Below are positions 1 to 6,291 of a DNA stretch of 6,974 bases, piece by piece (the first letter of the stretch is position 1; each line of letters starts with the position of its first letter). The stretch is taken from contig JALHSV010000541.1 in the NCBI GenBank assembly GCA_022865525.1, forward strand, positions 1-6,974, given 5' to 3'. The notes beneath the pieces are model-generated. The model ran no database searches, was not told the origin of the DNA, and saw only the letters and a program-made list of their open reading frames with translations. Source of the stretch: Thermodesulfovibrionales bacterium (GTDB taxonomy: Bacteria; Nitrospirota; Thermodesulfovibrionia; Thermodesulfovibrionales; SM23-35). The position numbers and the translations under genes are program-made.

Positions 1-1095
1 CCTGATGTGGCTATCCAGAGCTATGTTTGCCGGAACTCCGGCATAAACCTCAACAAACTATTTTTAATGCACATCAACAACCAGTATGTCCGCCAGGGAG
101 ATATCGAGCCTGATAAGCTTTTTACTAAAGAAGACATTACCAAACAGACCCAGGAGTTGGTATTGCAGGTTGAGCCAAACCTGGAGAAAATGGTGAAAGT
201 CATTCAAGGTGCAGAATGCCCCGATATCAAAATTGGCCCGCATTGCAGCAACCTGTACGAATGCCCGTTAAAGGAAATATGCTGGGCTTTTCTGCCCCAG
301 AATAATGTTTTTTCCCTTTATAGAGGAAAAACTCTGGGGTTTGAATTACTGCAGCAGAAAGTTCAAAAACTAAAAGATATTCCCGCTGGTGCAAAACTCA
401 GCTCAAGTCAGAACATTCAGGTAAAATGCGCTAAAACAAATAAGCCCCATATAGACAAAAAGAACATCATGAAATTTCTTTCCACTCTGCAATATCCGTT
501 GTACTTTTTGGATTTTGAAACCGTCGCTCCGGCAATTCCTTTTTATGATGGAACACGGCCCTATCAAAACATCCCGTTTCAATTTTCCCTGCACATCGTT
601 CAAAAAGAGGGCAGTAAACAGGAGCACCATTCCTTTCTCGCGGAGGGGAAAGCCGATCCCCGGCCGGAAATATTAAAAGAACTTAAGTCGCTGCTGGGCA
701 ACAGCGGCTCCATTATTGCGTATAACGCCGGCTTCGAAACCGGCTGTCTGGACGGATGTGCCGAGTCATACCCACAGTACAGTGAATGGGTAGTGCGAAT
801 AAAGCAGCGCATTATTGACCTGTTGAGGCCCTTTAAAAGCTTTTGCTATTACCATCCTGATCAGGATGGAAGCGCCTCACTCAAGTCGGTCCTTCCTGCC
901 CTCACAGGGAAAGGTTACGAAGGAATGGAAATTGCCGATGGCGGAACCGCTTCCAGGGAATATGCGCGCGTCACTTTTGGCGATGTTAGCGAAGAAGAAA
1001 GACAACAAGTGCGCAAGCACCTAGTGGAATACTGCGGGCAGGATACCGAAGGCATGATTTGGATCGTGGAAGAATTAACAAAAATAATCTTTTAA
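1..1095 (+). CDS. DUF2779 protein, C-terminal part (Cas4-like Cys cluster plus DEDD-type exonuclease domain), 5' truncated by window edge
   Basis: The frame is open to the first base of the window, so the GTG at position 7 is internal and the true start lies upstream. Counting from that GTG, Cys71, Cys80, Cys86 and Cys92 lie in a GPHC-x5-C-x5-CW arrangement, as in the C-terminal Fe-S cysteines of Cas4-like PD-(D/E)XK nucleases. The second domain begins with LDFET (Asp169, Glu171). It continues with IIAYNAGFE (237-244), IDLL (Asp271), the GSASLKSVLPAL stretch and YCGQDTEGM (342-350), which matches the DUF2779 family, a predicted DnaQ/RNase H-like exonuclease. The exonuclease half looks intact, with its acidic residues present. 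The substrate is unknown; the family is linked by domain architecture to nucleic acid processing. The family assignment is strong, but activity is inferred. The stop is at 1093-1095. Confidence 0.85.
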   Translation, partial: PDVAIQSYVCRNSGINLNKLFLMHINNQYVRQGDIEPDKLFTKEDITKQTQELVLQVEPNLEKMVKVIQGAECPDIKIGPHCSNLYECPLKEICWAFLPQNNVFSLYRGKTLGFELLQQKVQKLKDIPAGAKLSSSQNIQVKCAKTNKPHIDKKNIMKFLSTLQYPLYFLDFETVAPAIPFYDGTRPYQNIPFQFSLHIVQKEGSKQEHHSFLAEGKADPRPEILKELKSLLGNSGSIIAYNAGFETGCLDGCAESYPQYSEWVVRIKQRIIDLLRPFKSFCYYHPDQDGSASLKSVLPALTGKGYEGMEIADGGTASREYARVTFGDVSEEERQQVRKHLVEYCGQDTEGMIWIVEELTKIIF

Positions 1096-1420
1096 GATAG
1101 GCATTTATGGAAAAAGTAAGTAATCCTGCAGTTACGCTTGATAATCATCAATCTGCTTATAGATCGTGTCTCTTAGTCGATTCCAGAGAGCTTTTCTCCC
1201 CATTCCTATCAGCGAAGACCAATTCCGTTCAGCTTATGAACGCTTTTTCAGCCCCCTTTTTGTGCAATCCTTTTTCGTGCTGTTAGGGATATATTTTTCA
1301 ACTCAACGATTTTCTTTTTTCACAATTTTTGAGGGAATTTATGAAGATAAATTAAAAATCTTCCCACCTATGTCATCATGTGACATACCACCGATACTAT
1401 AATTGTGGCAGGAGACAACC
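1096..1420. other. Non-coding gap, no convincing gene
   Basis: This stretch of 325 bases separates the DUF2779 gene from the next plausible gene. Two short plus-strand frames can be read. One runs ATG 1107 to TAG 1286 (59 codons), starting 12 bases after the previous stop behind a weak AGG. The other starts at GTG 1166 and stays open to 1402 with no ribosome binding site. Both proteins are Phe/Ser-rich, have no motif I recognise and overlap each other in different frames, so I treat neither as a gene. The 3' half is T-rich with no clear intrinsic terminator. The last 50 bases hold a palindrome and a -10-like box, described separately. Confidence 0.5.
1370..1403 (+). promoter_or_regulatory. 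Candidate operator palindrome and -10 box upstream of the 1421 gene
   Basis: Positions 1370-1386 form a perfect inverted repeat, ATGTCA-TCATG-TGACAT. Twelve bases later a consensus TATAAT lies at 1398-1403, 17 bases before the ATG at 1421. The hexamer at the usual -35 distance (around 1375-1380, ATCATG) is poor, and it overlaps the palindrome. This arrangement fits a promoter that depends on, or is blocked by, a dimeric regulator bound at the palindrome. If this -10 is used, the transcript would start near 1410 with a very short leader that begins at the ribosome binding site. The regulator is unknown. Confidence 0.4.
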
Positions 1421-1927
1421 ATGATGACCATTATTGCTTGGTTGATGGTGCTAGCCCAGCGGGGCTGGATCAACGTGAAGTTCTTTTTCAGGAACATCGC
1501 CCTGCGTTTTGAGCGGATGGCTTATCTGGCCAGGATGTTCAAGCTGCTCAGGGAGGGACATTATACCGATGAGGGGTTCGTCATGAGTATTCCCTGCCTG
1601 TCAGAAACCCCGGAGACCGTCATGCGCTGGATGCGCGAGCTGCGCGACGTGACGTTCTACCTAGGGCACCGCTTCGACCGGCGTATGGCGGTGTTCATCG
1701 TCCGGGAGTGCCAGGAGCTGTTCCGGGCGTATTTCCTTGAATGCTGTCAGATCGACTCCGGGGTTGTGAGCAGCATGAAACGGTACCTGTACAGGCTGGC
1801 CGGGCAGATCAAGAGCATTATGACCCCCATTTCCATCTCCGAGTCGGCCAATTTCCTTTTGTCCCGCATGTACGCGGTCGTGCACCGCACTGTTGCGGGG
1901 ACCTGGAAAGTGGAAGAGGAGGAGTGA
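1421..1927 (+). CDS. Uncharacterised basic helical protein, 168 aa
   Basis: I do not recognise this protein. The ATG at 1421 is preferred over the in-frame TTG at 1403, because GGAG at 1411-1414 is spaced six bases from it and the TTG lies inside the TATAAT box. The sequence reads as almost entirely alpha-helical. A hydrophobic N-terminus (residues 3-12) is followed by a strongly basic, aromatic stretch (about 14-45), then a region rich in Arg, Met and Tyr, and an acidic tail of four Glu. Cysteines at 59, 97, 108 and 109 do not form a recognisable metal site. The N-terminal hydrophobic segment is short, so a signal anchor is possible but not clear. The gene stands alone, with gaps of more than 230 bases on both sides. 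A small regulated accessory protein is plausible, and the function is unknown. Confidence 0.6.
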   Translation: MMTIIAWLMVLAQRGWINVKFFFRNIALRFERMAYLARMFKLLREGHYTDEGFVMSIPCLSETPETVMRWMRELRDVTFYLGHRFDRRMAVFIVRECQELFRAYFLECCQIDSGVVSSMKRYLYRLAGQIKSIMTPISISESANFLLSRMYAVVHRTVAGTWKVEEEE

Positions 1928-2118
1928 TTTGAAAAAGCTGGTTCATAAAAACTGGAATCTGCCGATCTCTTGTCATTAGCTTGATTTGAAAATAATCATG
2001 ACGCAACTCACCTATCAAACCCGGCCAATTACCTTTTAAGTCGCATACTTTAAAACATCATAGATGTCGGCTTTGCATATAAAAAGAGGCGCGGGAAGTG
2101 TAAATATTAATAATATTT

Positions 2119-2138
2119 TTTTTATGTTATCATAAAAA
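2119..2138 (+). repeat. AT-rich inverted repeat upstream of the EcsC-like gene
   Basis: TTTTTATG (2119-2126) and CATAAAAA (2131-2138) are perfect 8-base inverted arms around a 4-base loop, TTAT. The repeat ends 28 bases before the ATG at 2167, inside a very AT-rich leader (about 2101-2150). This is where an operator or the promoter core for the two-gene unit would be expected. No good -35/-10 pair can be named with confidence. It could also be chance symmetry in AT-rich sequence. Confidence 0.3.
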
Positions 2139-2166
2139 TAAAGAGTTAATTGCAAAGGATGGAATC

Positions 2167-2970
2167 ATGGAAGATGAAAAAGAAAGCATAAAAGAACAAT
2201 TGCAGAAGACCAAGGAGGAATATAAGGAACTTGGGGGGTGGGAATCGTTCCGCAAGGGAGAATGGCTATGGAAACTGATCGACAAGGCATTTAAAAATTA
2301 TTTTGAAAAGGCTGACGTTGAGTATTTTCAGAAAAAATACAACACCAAAGACAGAGAGAAGCTGGCAAAAAAACTCATAAGTGTCGCGGCCAAGAATGCA
2401 TCTATCCTGGGTGGTATTACAGGTATTGTCATTTCCGCCGATGAAATCGTCGCTATATTGTCTGGAGGGGAAGGTGGAGTGGGGGTGCCAGCGAACATCG
2501 CCATCGGGTTGGCGGCTATCGGAGGTGAAGCTATTCTGCTTATCCGTTTTCAACTGCAACTGGTGGCCAATTTAGGCAAGCTGTATGAAGCACCACTGGA
2601 TTTTGATGACCCGGAAGATATACTCACCATCCTTGCCTTTGCCATCGGTGGGTCGACCGCCGAATTCGCGGGAAAGGCCGGGATGAAGATCGGCGGTAAA
2701 ATGGCCGGCAATGCCGCCAAATCTTTTTTTTCCAAGGAATTGCTGGCTTCCTTGAAGCACGTCGCCGCCAAAATAGGGATCAAGGTGCTGCAGAGATCCA
2801 TTGTGAAGTACACGGTGCCCGTGGCATCAATTGGGATCGGGGTAGTGTGGAATTATTTCATCACGAAAGCCGTCGGAAAGATCGCGATCGCGCATTTCAA
2901 AAAGCGTCACGCCGAAATCCACGTGCGAAACGAAAGTGAATTATTAATTAGGGTAAAGGAAGGAAAATGA
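2167..2970 (+). CDS. EcsC-family-like membrane-associated protein, 267 aa
   Basis: The start is supported by AAGGAT at 2155-2160, about six bases before the ATG. Residues 1-65 are charged and Lys/Glu-rich, probably helical. From residue 70 the chain alternates glycine-rich hydrophobic segments, as the EcsC family does: LGGITGIVIS (81-90), the core LLIRFQLQLVANLGKLYEAP (124-143) followed by DFDDPED (145-151), then a Gly/Ala-rich region (158-184). The C-terminal PVASIGIGVVWNY (218-230) is followed by a VGKIA/HFKKR end, which is typical of the family. EcsC proteins are poorly understood; the founding member is encoded with the Bacillus EcsAB ABC transporter, and many others are stand-alone. No transporter is present here. 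The hydrophobic segments suggest peripheral or integral membrane association. The gene overlaps the next by 4 bp (ATGA), so the two products are probably translationally coupled. The family call is good; the role is unknown. Confidence 0.7.
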   Translation: MEDEKESIKEQLQKTKEEYKELGGWESFRKGEWLWKLIDKAFKNYFEKADVEYFQKKYNTKDREKLAKKLISVAAKNASILGGITGIVISADEIVAILSGGEGGVGVPANIAIGLAAIGGEAILLIRFQLQLVANLGKLYEAPLDFDDPEDILTILAFAIGGSTAEFAGKAGMKIGGKMAGNAAKSFFSKELLASLKHVAAKIGIKVLQRSIVKYTVPVASIGIGVVWNYFITKAVGKIAIAHFKKRHAEIHVRNESELLIRVKEGK

Positions 2971-3479
2971 CAGACAATGAACTTCGTGGCCTCATTTTGA
3001 AGAAGTATTACGAGAAGCGGCGTGAACAAAATTTACACTTCAAGTCATCAGATTTCACGCCACCTATTCCAGACAAAGATATTATTTACATCAGCGATCA
3101 GCTAGCTGAGCATAACCTAATTCATTGGAATCCGATTAGGACGGATTCCAATGGTCTTATCGATGGGATAGGTCATATAAGCGCCTTTGGTGTTGATGTT
3201 GTCGAGAATGACGGTGCTGACGCACCAATCAAGATCACATTCGATCAGAGTACGCACTACTCAGTTCACTCTTCAGCAAATGTCCAGATCGGTGACGCCA
3301 ACGTCCAGGGTAACTCCGTTAACCTAAATCAAATCATCGAGGCCATCAACAACTCCGATGCCTCAACAAAGGAGAAACGAGAAGTAAAGTCCAGATTATC
3401 GGCATTTCTAAAGCACCCACTTGTAGTGACGCTTCTTGGAAAACTAGTACCTAGCATTGATAAGATGATCATGCCCTAA
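2967..3479 (+). CDS. Small adaptor-like protein: winged-helix-like N-terminus plus RHIM-like VQIG motif, 170 aa
   Basis: The ATG at 2967 overlaps the upstream stop and is preceded by AAGGAAGG at 2957-2964. Residues 1-80 begin ELRGLILKKYYEKRR and end HISAFGVDVVEN, the pattern of a small winged-helix domain whose last strand leads into a 'GIDVVE'-type turn. Residues 88-120 are beta-prone, polar and Asn/Ser-rich, centred on VQIG (106-109). ANVQ is repeated seven residues apart (104-107 and 111-114). This matches the core of RHIM amyloid motifs, in which [IV]-Q-[IV]-G is diagnostic, and of RHIM-like bacterial signalling motifs described near NLR-type immune genes. Residues 121-153 (IIEAINNSDASTKEKREVK, then FLKHPLV) form an amphipathic helical tail that often follows such motifs. 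No enzymatic motif is seen. A sensor or adaptor that polymerises is the natural inference, with the adjacent EcsC-like protein as likely partner. Motif reading is direct; function is inferred. Confidence 0.65.
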   Translation: MTDNELRGLILKKYYEKRREQNLHFKSSDFTPPIPDKDIIYISDQLAEHNLIHWNPIRTDSNGLIDGIGHISAFGVDVVENDGADAPIKITFDQSTHYSVHSSANVQIGDANVQGNSVNLNQIIEAINNSDASTKEKREVKSRLSAFLKHPLVVTLLGKLVPSIDKMIMP

Positions 3480-3543
3480 CAAACGCTTCCAGTTTACATT
3501 TTGACCGCGGCGGACAAAATGAGACTAAAGTATGACGTTGGGC
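3474..3543 (+). other. Candidate integron attC recombination site
   Basis: The left end CCCTAAC (3474-3480) fits the attC R'' consensus RYYYAAC at six of seven positions. The right end GTTGGGC (3537-3543) fits R' GTTRRRY exactly. The two ends pair with each other apart from one outer base and a G-T pair. Between them a hairpin at 3497-3521 (arms around TTTTGACCG and CGGACAAAA, one mismatch) resembles the variable stem. A weaker inner pairing of AGT (3491-3493) with ACT (3524-3526) lies where the L boxes should be. The total of 70 bases is within the usual size range. Two context features are typical of cassettes: the stop codon of the upstream gene lies inside the left core, and the next gene begins 12 bases after the right core. 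No integrase gene is in the window. The L-box pairing is imperfect, so the call is moderate. Confidence 0.55.
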
Positions 3544-3555
3544 TAGGAGAGATAA

Positions 3556-4290
3556 ATGATTCATTTCATCGACAAAGTTCTTGAAAACCTTAGAGCGTAC
3601 ATACCGCTGATGCAGTCACTAATATGGCCAATTGTCGTTCTAATCGTAATATGGGTTTTTCGTTCACATATGCGTGCTTGCATTAGCGTGATTCACAAAC
3701 GAATCGAAGCCGGTGGAGGACTCAAAATAGGGCCATTCGAATTACCTCCGATGGCACCTGCGACACCTCAAGAACAAGCCAATAATCTCGAAGATAAAGC
3801 TGCAGAAGAGGTCACAGACCATACAACAACGGACTCATCTGCTCCGAAACAAACATCTATCCTTAACGTGCAACGAGACTTCAAGGCGTCTTACGTCTTG
3901 GCCGAAGACCTCGTCATGAGGAAACTGTCTGCTGAACTCAACCTGAAGATCATCAGGCAGGTTAAACCAGAACATGGAGTCAAATATATATTCGACGGTG
4001 TGGCGCTTGAGGAAGGCAGGTTTATTGCAGTCGAAGTCAAGATGCTGCGCAAAGTAATACATGCCAAGATGATCGCAAGAAAATCTCTTGATCGCTTGAG
4101 TATGTATTACACGTCATTGGCAGAAGACGTGAAACATAAATTCAGCCTGATCCTTGCCATTGTCATAGACGAAGGTGCTCCAGAGGACACTATGTCGCAA
4201 TTAGCGTTCATACGAGATACATATCGATTTCCTGTGCACATCGTATGCTATCGGTTCAAAGAATTACAAGCAGAGTTCGGAATAAAATAG
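3556..4290 (+). CDS. Membrane-anchored PD-(D/E)XK nuclease-like protein, 244 aa
   Basis: The ATG is preceded by AGGAG at 3545-3549 with six bases of spacing. Residues 17-35 form one strong transmembrane helix (LMQSLIWPIVVLIVIWVF), followed by basic RSHMR, so the rest of the chain is predicted to be cytoplasmic. Residues 50-110 hold GLKIGPFELPP and then a polar, low-complexity linker rich in Glu, Thr and Pro. The C-terminal domain (about 110-244) carries a PD-(D/E)XK signature: Glu117 in a helix, Asp147 in IFDGVAL, and Glu160-Val-Lys162 in FIAVEVKML, followed by a helix and a beta strand (FSLILAIVID). All expected catalytic positions are present. This fold covers restriction endonucleases and many defence or repair nucleases; the target here is unknown. 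The gene follows the candidate attC site closely, as a cassette gene does. Membrane tethering of such a nuclease is unusual. Nuclease activity is inferred. Confidence 0.7.
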   Translation: MIHFIDKVLENLRAYIPLMQSLIWPIVVLIVIWVFRSHMRACISVIHKRIEAGGGLKIGPFELPPMAPATPQEQANNLEDKAAEEVTDHTTTDSSAPKQTSILNVQRDFKASYVLAEDLVMRKLSAELNLKIIRQVKPEHGVKYIFDGVALEEGRFIAVEVKMLRKVIHAKMIARKSLDRLSMYYTSLAEDVKHKFSLILAIVIDEGAPEDTMSQLAFIRDTYRFPVHIVCYRFKELQAEFGIK

Positions 4291-4536
4291 CCTAATAGGC
4301 CCCAGTTCACGAAACGGAAATCGTAGTACGCTAAGGCGGATTTGGCCTATAACACAACGTAATTATGTGGATTTATTTAACAATATTTGATCGAGAAATA
4401 AATTATCTATAGTTATTGCTACTTTCCGCTACACCATATTTCAATCACCAACAATACACAGTGGGCGGAACTCACCCTGTTCAACCTGGGATGAAGAGAG
4501 AATTAGGAAAACAAAGCACTCTACCGTCACTAATCA
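4291..4536. other. Gap between convergent genes with two inverted repeats
   Basis: The plus-strand nuclease gene and the minus-strand ATPase gene converge on this gap, which holds no gene. One inverted repeat is ATAGGCC (4295-4301) with GGCCTAT (4344-4350). A second is ATTTATTT (4371-4378) with AAATAAAT (4396-4403). Neither is followed by a clear T-tract on either strand, so no intrinsic terminator can be called. The first bases after the stop, CCTAATAGGCCCCAGTTCAC, resemble the left half of the candidate attC at 3474, but no GTTRRRY right core follows. This could be a decayed site. Confidence 0.4.
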
Positions 4537-6267
4537 CTATTCTTCATTTTGATCCTTGGCATCCTTGGACGTGAATCCCATGACACATACTTTGCTTTTG
4601 CGGAAGGAGCCCTCGGCAACGGCCATTGCCTCCAGCTCTGCCAGCTCGGGGCGCTTCTTCAGCAGCCCGTCGAGCAGGGCGCGGCGGGCGACGTTCTCGA
4701 TCTGGGCACCACTCAGAGGATAGGCGGCCAGACGCGCCGCCCATTCCTTACTCAGCCCCGTTATTCGGCTCAGCCAGATCCGGTGACGCTCCTCCCTGCC
4801 GGGCAGATCGAATCGCAATTTATACAGGAAGCGACGATCAAAGGCGCTGTCGATGTTATCGATAAGGTTGGTGGTGGCCACCAGAATGCCCTCGAAATGC
4901 TCCAGCTCCTCGAGCAGGACATTTTGCATGATGTTGTGCATCTGGTCGACGCTGTGGCCCACCGCGACGCGGCGACCGACCATGGCGTCGGCCTCGTTGA
5001 GCAGCAGCAGCGGCGCCGGGTCCTTGCCGCCGTCGCGGCATTCGCGCCAGCGGTCGAACACAACGCGCACGTTCTTCTCGCTCTCGCCAACGTACTTGTC
5101 ACGCAGCTGGCTCATGTCAACCTGCAGGACGGGGCGTCCGGCGGCATGGGCCAGGTTTAAGGCGGCGACGGTCTTGCCCGTGCCCGGGGCGCCGTGCAGC
5201 AGGATGGTCAGACCAGGCGGCAGCCCGACTTTCCTGAGGCCGCTCGCGAAGCGGCGGAAGGCGGCGGGTGCGCAGGCGCGCTCCAGGGCGGCCAGCTCTT
5301 TTGCCAGCCCTGCGGGCAAGAAGAGCATGATGGGCTTTTCCGGGCAGGGCTTGAGCCCAACGACCTCTCCACTCCTGGTATCATCATCTCCTCCGACAGT
5401 GCGCAGTCGTGGGTACAGCTTCTCGATCGATCCCGGCCCCAACTTGAAGGCCAGGCACTCGGACATATCGTTATTTTTGAACTCCACAAGACGGCGCTTG
5501 GCGGTTAGCGACCGGCCGTCGTTGATGAGGCGCAGCAAACGTCCCTTTTCGCCCATGGGCAGCTGGCAGTCTCTGAAGAAATCGTCCAGGTCGTACGCCC
5601 TGCCCGTGACAGCCGCCGTTGAGGCGGCCATGAAAAAGAGCGCCATCTCGACGGCAGGCAGCCCCTTCAGCCAGGCTCCCAGCGGGTTGCGTCCGGCGCT
5701 CTTGGCGGCCAGGCGGGAGAGACTGGAAAAAAGCATCTGCCGGGAGATCTCACGATCATGCGAAAGGTGCAGCAGCTCATCCGCTTCGCCGATGACCGCC
5801 AGGGGGTCGTCGAAATCGACGCGGGAGTCGCTGTCCTTGCCTTGGAGTATTTCCATGAAGACGACCGCGTCCAGTTCCACCATGGAGCCCATAAGAATTG
5901 AGCGCGACGCTTTTCCCCGGTTTACCACCACCAGGCCCAACTGCCGGAGCCTCTCCACGGCAGCCGTCAATGGTAGCCGGGCCTCGCCTTTCAGACTGTG
6001 CCTTAAGGCGACCGCTTCCAAGTCTGCCAGGCCGTTGTGGTCGATAGCCTCGGCAAAGATGGCGGCGTAGGTTGCGGCCAGTTTGCGGTCGAGGCCCAGG
6101 CGCTTGCCGATCCACGTCAGCAGCGGCGAGCGGATGGCGCCGCGCAGGAGCCCTTTCCTCCTCCCCAGGCGGCGCAGTGCCCGGGCGCGGGCGATAGGGA
6201 ACGGCCTTTTCCCGGATATTTTAGCGCTTTCAGCTCCAATTTTTTTCTTTTTATCACTTTTTTTCAT
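4537..6267 (-). CDS. AAA+ ATPase with large N-terminal domain, 576 aa
   Basis: The start is set by AGGTG six bases before the ATG at 6267 (minus strand). The first 40 residues are extremely Lys/Arg-rich. Residues 55-300 form a helical N-terminal domain I do not recognise, with a possible winged-helix-like part around 60-130. The AAA+ core begins near 350: Walker A GAPGTGKT (359-366), aromatic pore loop KYVGESEK (391-398), Walker B LLLLNEAD (420-427), sensor 1 VATTN (463-467), arginine-finger region FDRRF (476-480) and sensor 2 region LSGAQIEN (518-525). The pore loop suggests a ring-shaped threading or remodelling ATPase of the classical AAA clade. Walker B has Asn where Asp is usual, but the catalytic Glu425 is kept. 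No protease domain is fused, so substrate and partner are unknown. The gene is clearly more GC-rich than the genes at 2967-4290. It lies in the same direction as the M64 gene, 203 bases away, so it probably has its own promoter. Confidence 0.85.
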   Translation of the reverse strand: MKKSDKKKKIGAESAKISGKRPFPIARARALRRLGRRKGLLRGAIRSPLLTWIGKRLGLDRKLAATYAAIFAEAIDHNGLADLEAVALRHSLKGEARLPLTAAVERLRQLGLVVVNRGKASRSILMGSMVELDAVVFMEILQGKDSDSRVDFDDPLAVIGEADELLHLSHDREISRQMLFSSLSRLAAKSAGRNPLGAWLKGLPAVEMALFFMAASTAAVTGRAYDLDDFFRDCQLPMGEKGRLLRLINDGRSLTAKRRLVEFKNNDMSECLAFKLGPGSIEKLYPRLRTVGGDDDTRSGEVVGLKPCPEKPIMLFLPAGLAKELAALERACAPAAFRRFASGLRKVGLPPGLTILLHGAPGTGKTVAALNLAHAAGRPVLQVDMSQLRDKYVGESEKNVRVVFDRWRECRDGGKDPAPLLLLNEADAMVGRRVAVGHSVDQMHNIMQNVLLEELEHFEGILVATTNLIDNIDSAFDRRFLYKLRFDLPGREERHRIWLSRITGLSKEWAARLAAYPLSGAQIENVARRALLDGLLKKRPELAELEAMAVAEGSFRKSKVCVMGFTSKDAKDQNEE

Positions 6268-6291
6268 CGTTTCACCTCATTTTTCATATTT

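Noticed and set aside
1403..1420. TTG at 1403 as start of the 168-aa protein
   Set aside because: It lies within the TATAAT box and has no ribosome binding site, while GGAG at 1411-1414 is well placed for the ATG at 1421.
2033..2056. CTTTTAAG with TTTAAAA as a regulatory inverted repeat
   Set aside because: It has only six pairing A/T bases around a ten-base spacer, which is easily expected by chance in this composition.
3721..3750. LKIG in the membrane nuclease as a second RHIM-like motif
   Set aside because: It lacks the central Gln and reads as GLKIGPFELPP, a short stretch that commonly follows a membrane helix in such proteins.
4344..4361. GGCCTATAACACAACG as an attC core
   Set aside because: AAC here would be a left-type core on the plus strand, but RYYY does not precede it, and no GTTRRRY follows within a suitable distance.
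4853..6070. Long plus-strand open frame of about 405 codons opposite the ATPase gene, and others such as 4549-5160
   Set aside because: The product is Ser/Arg-rich low-complexity sequence with no motif. It exists because the opposite-strand gene is GC-rich, and the minus-strand frame carries a full set of AAA+ motifs.
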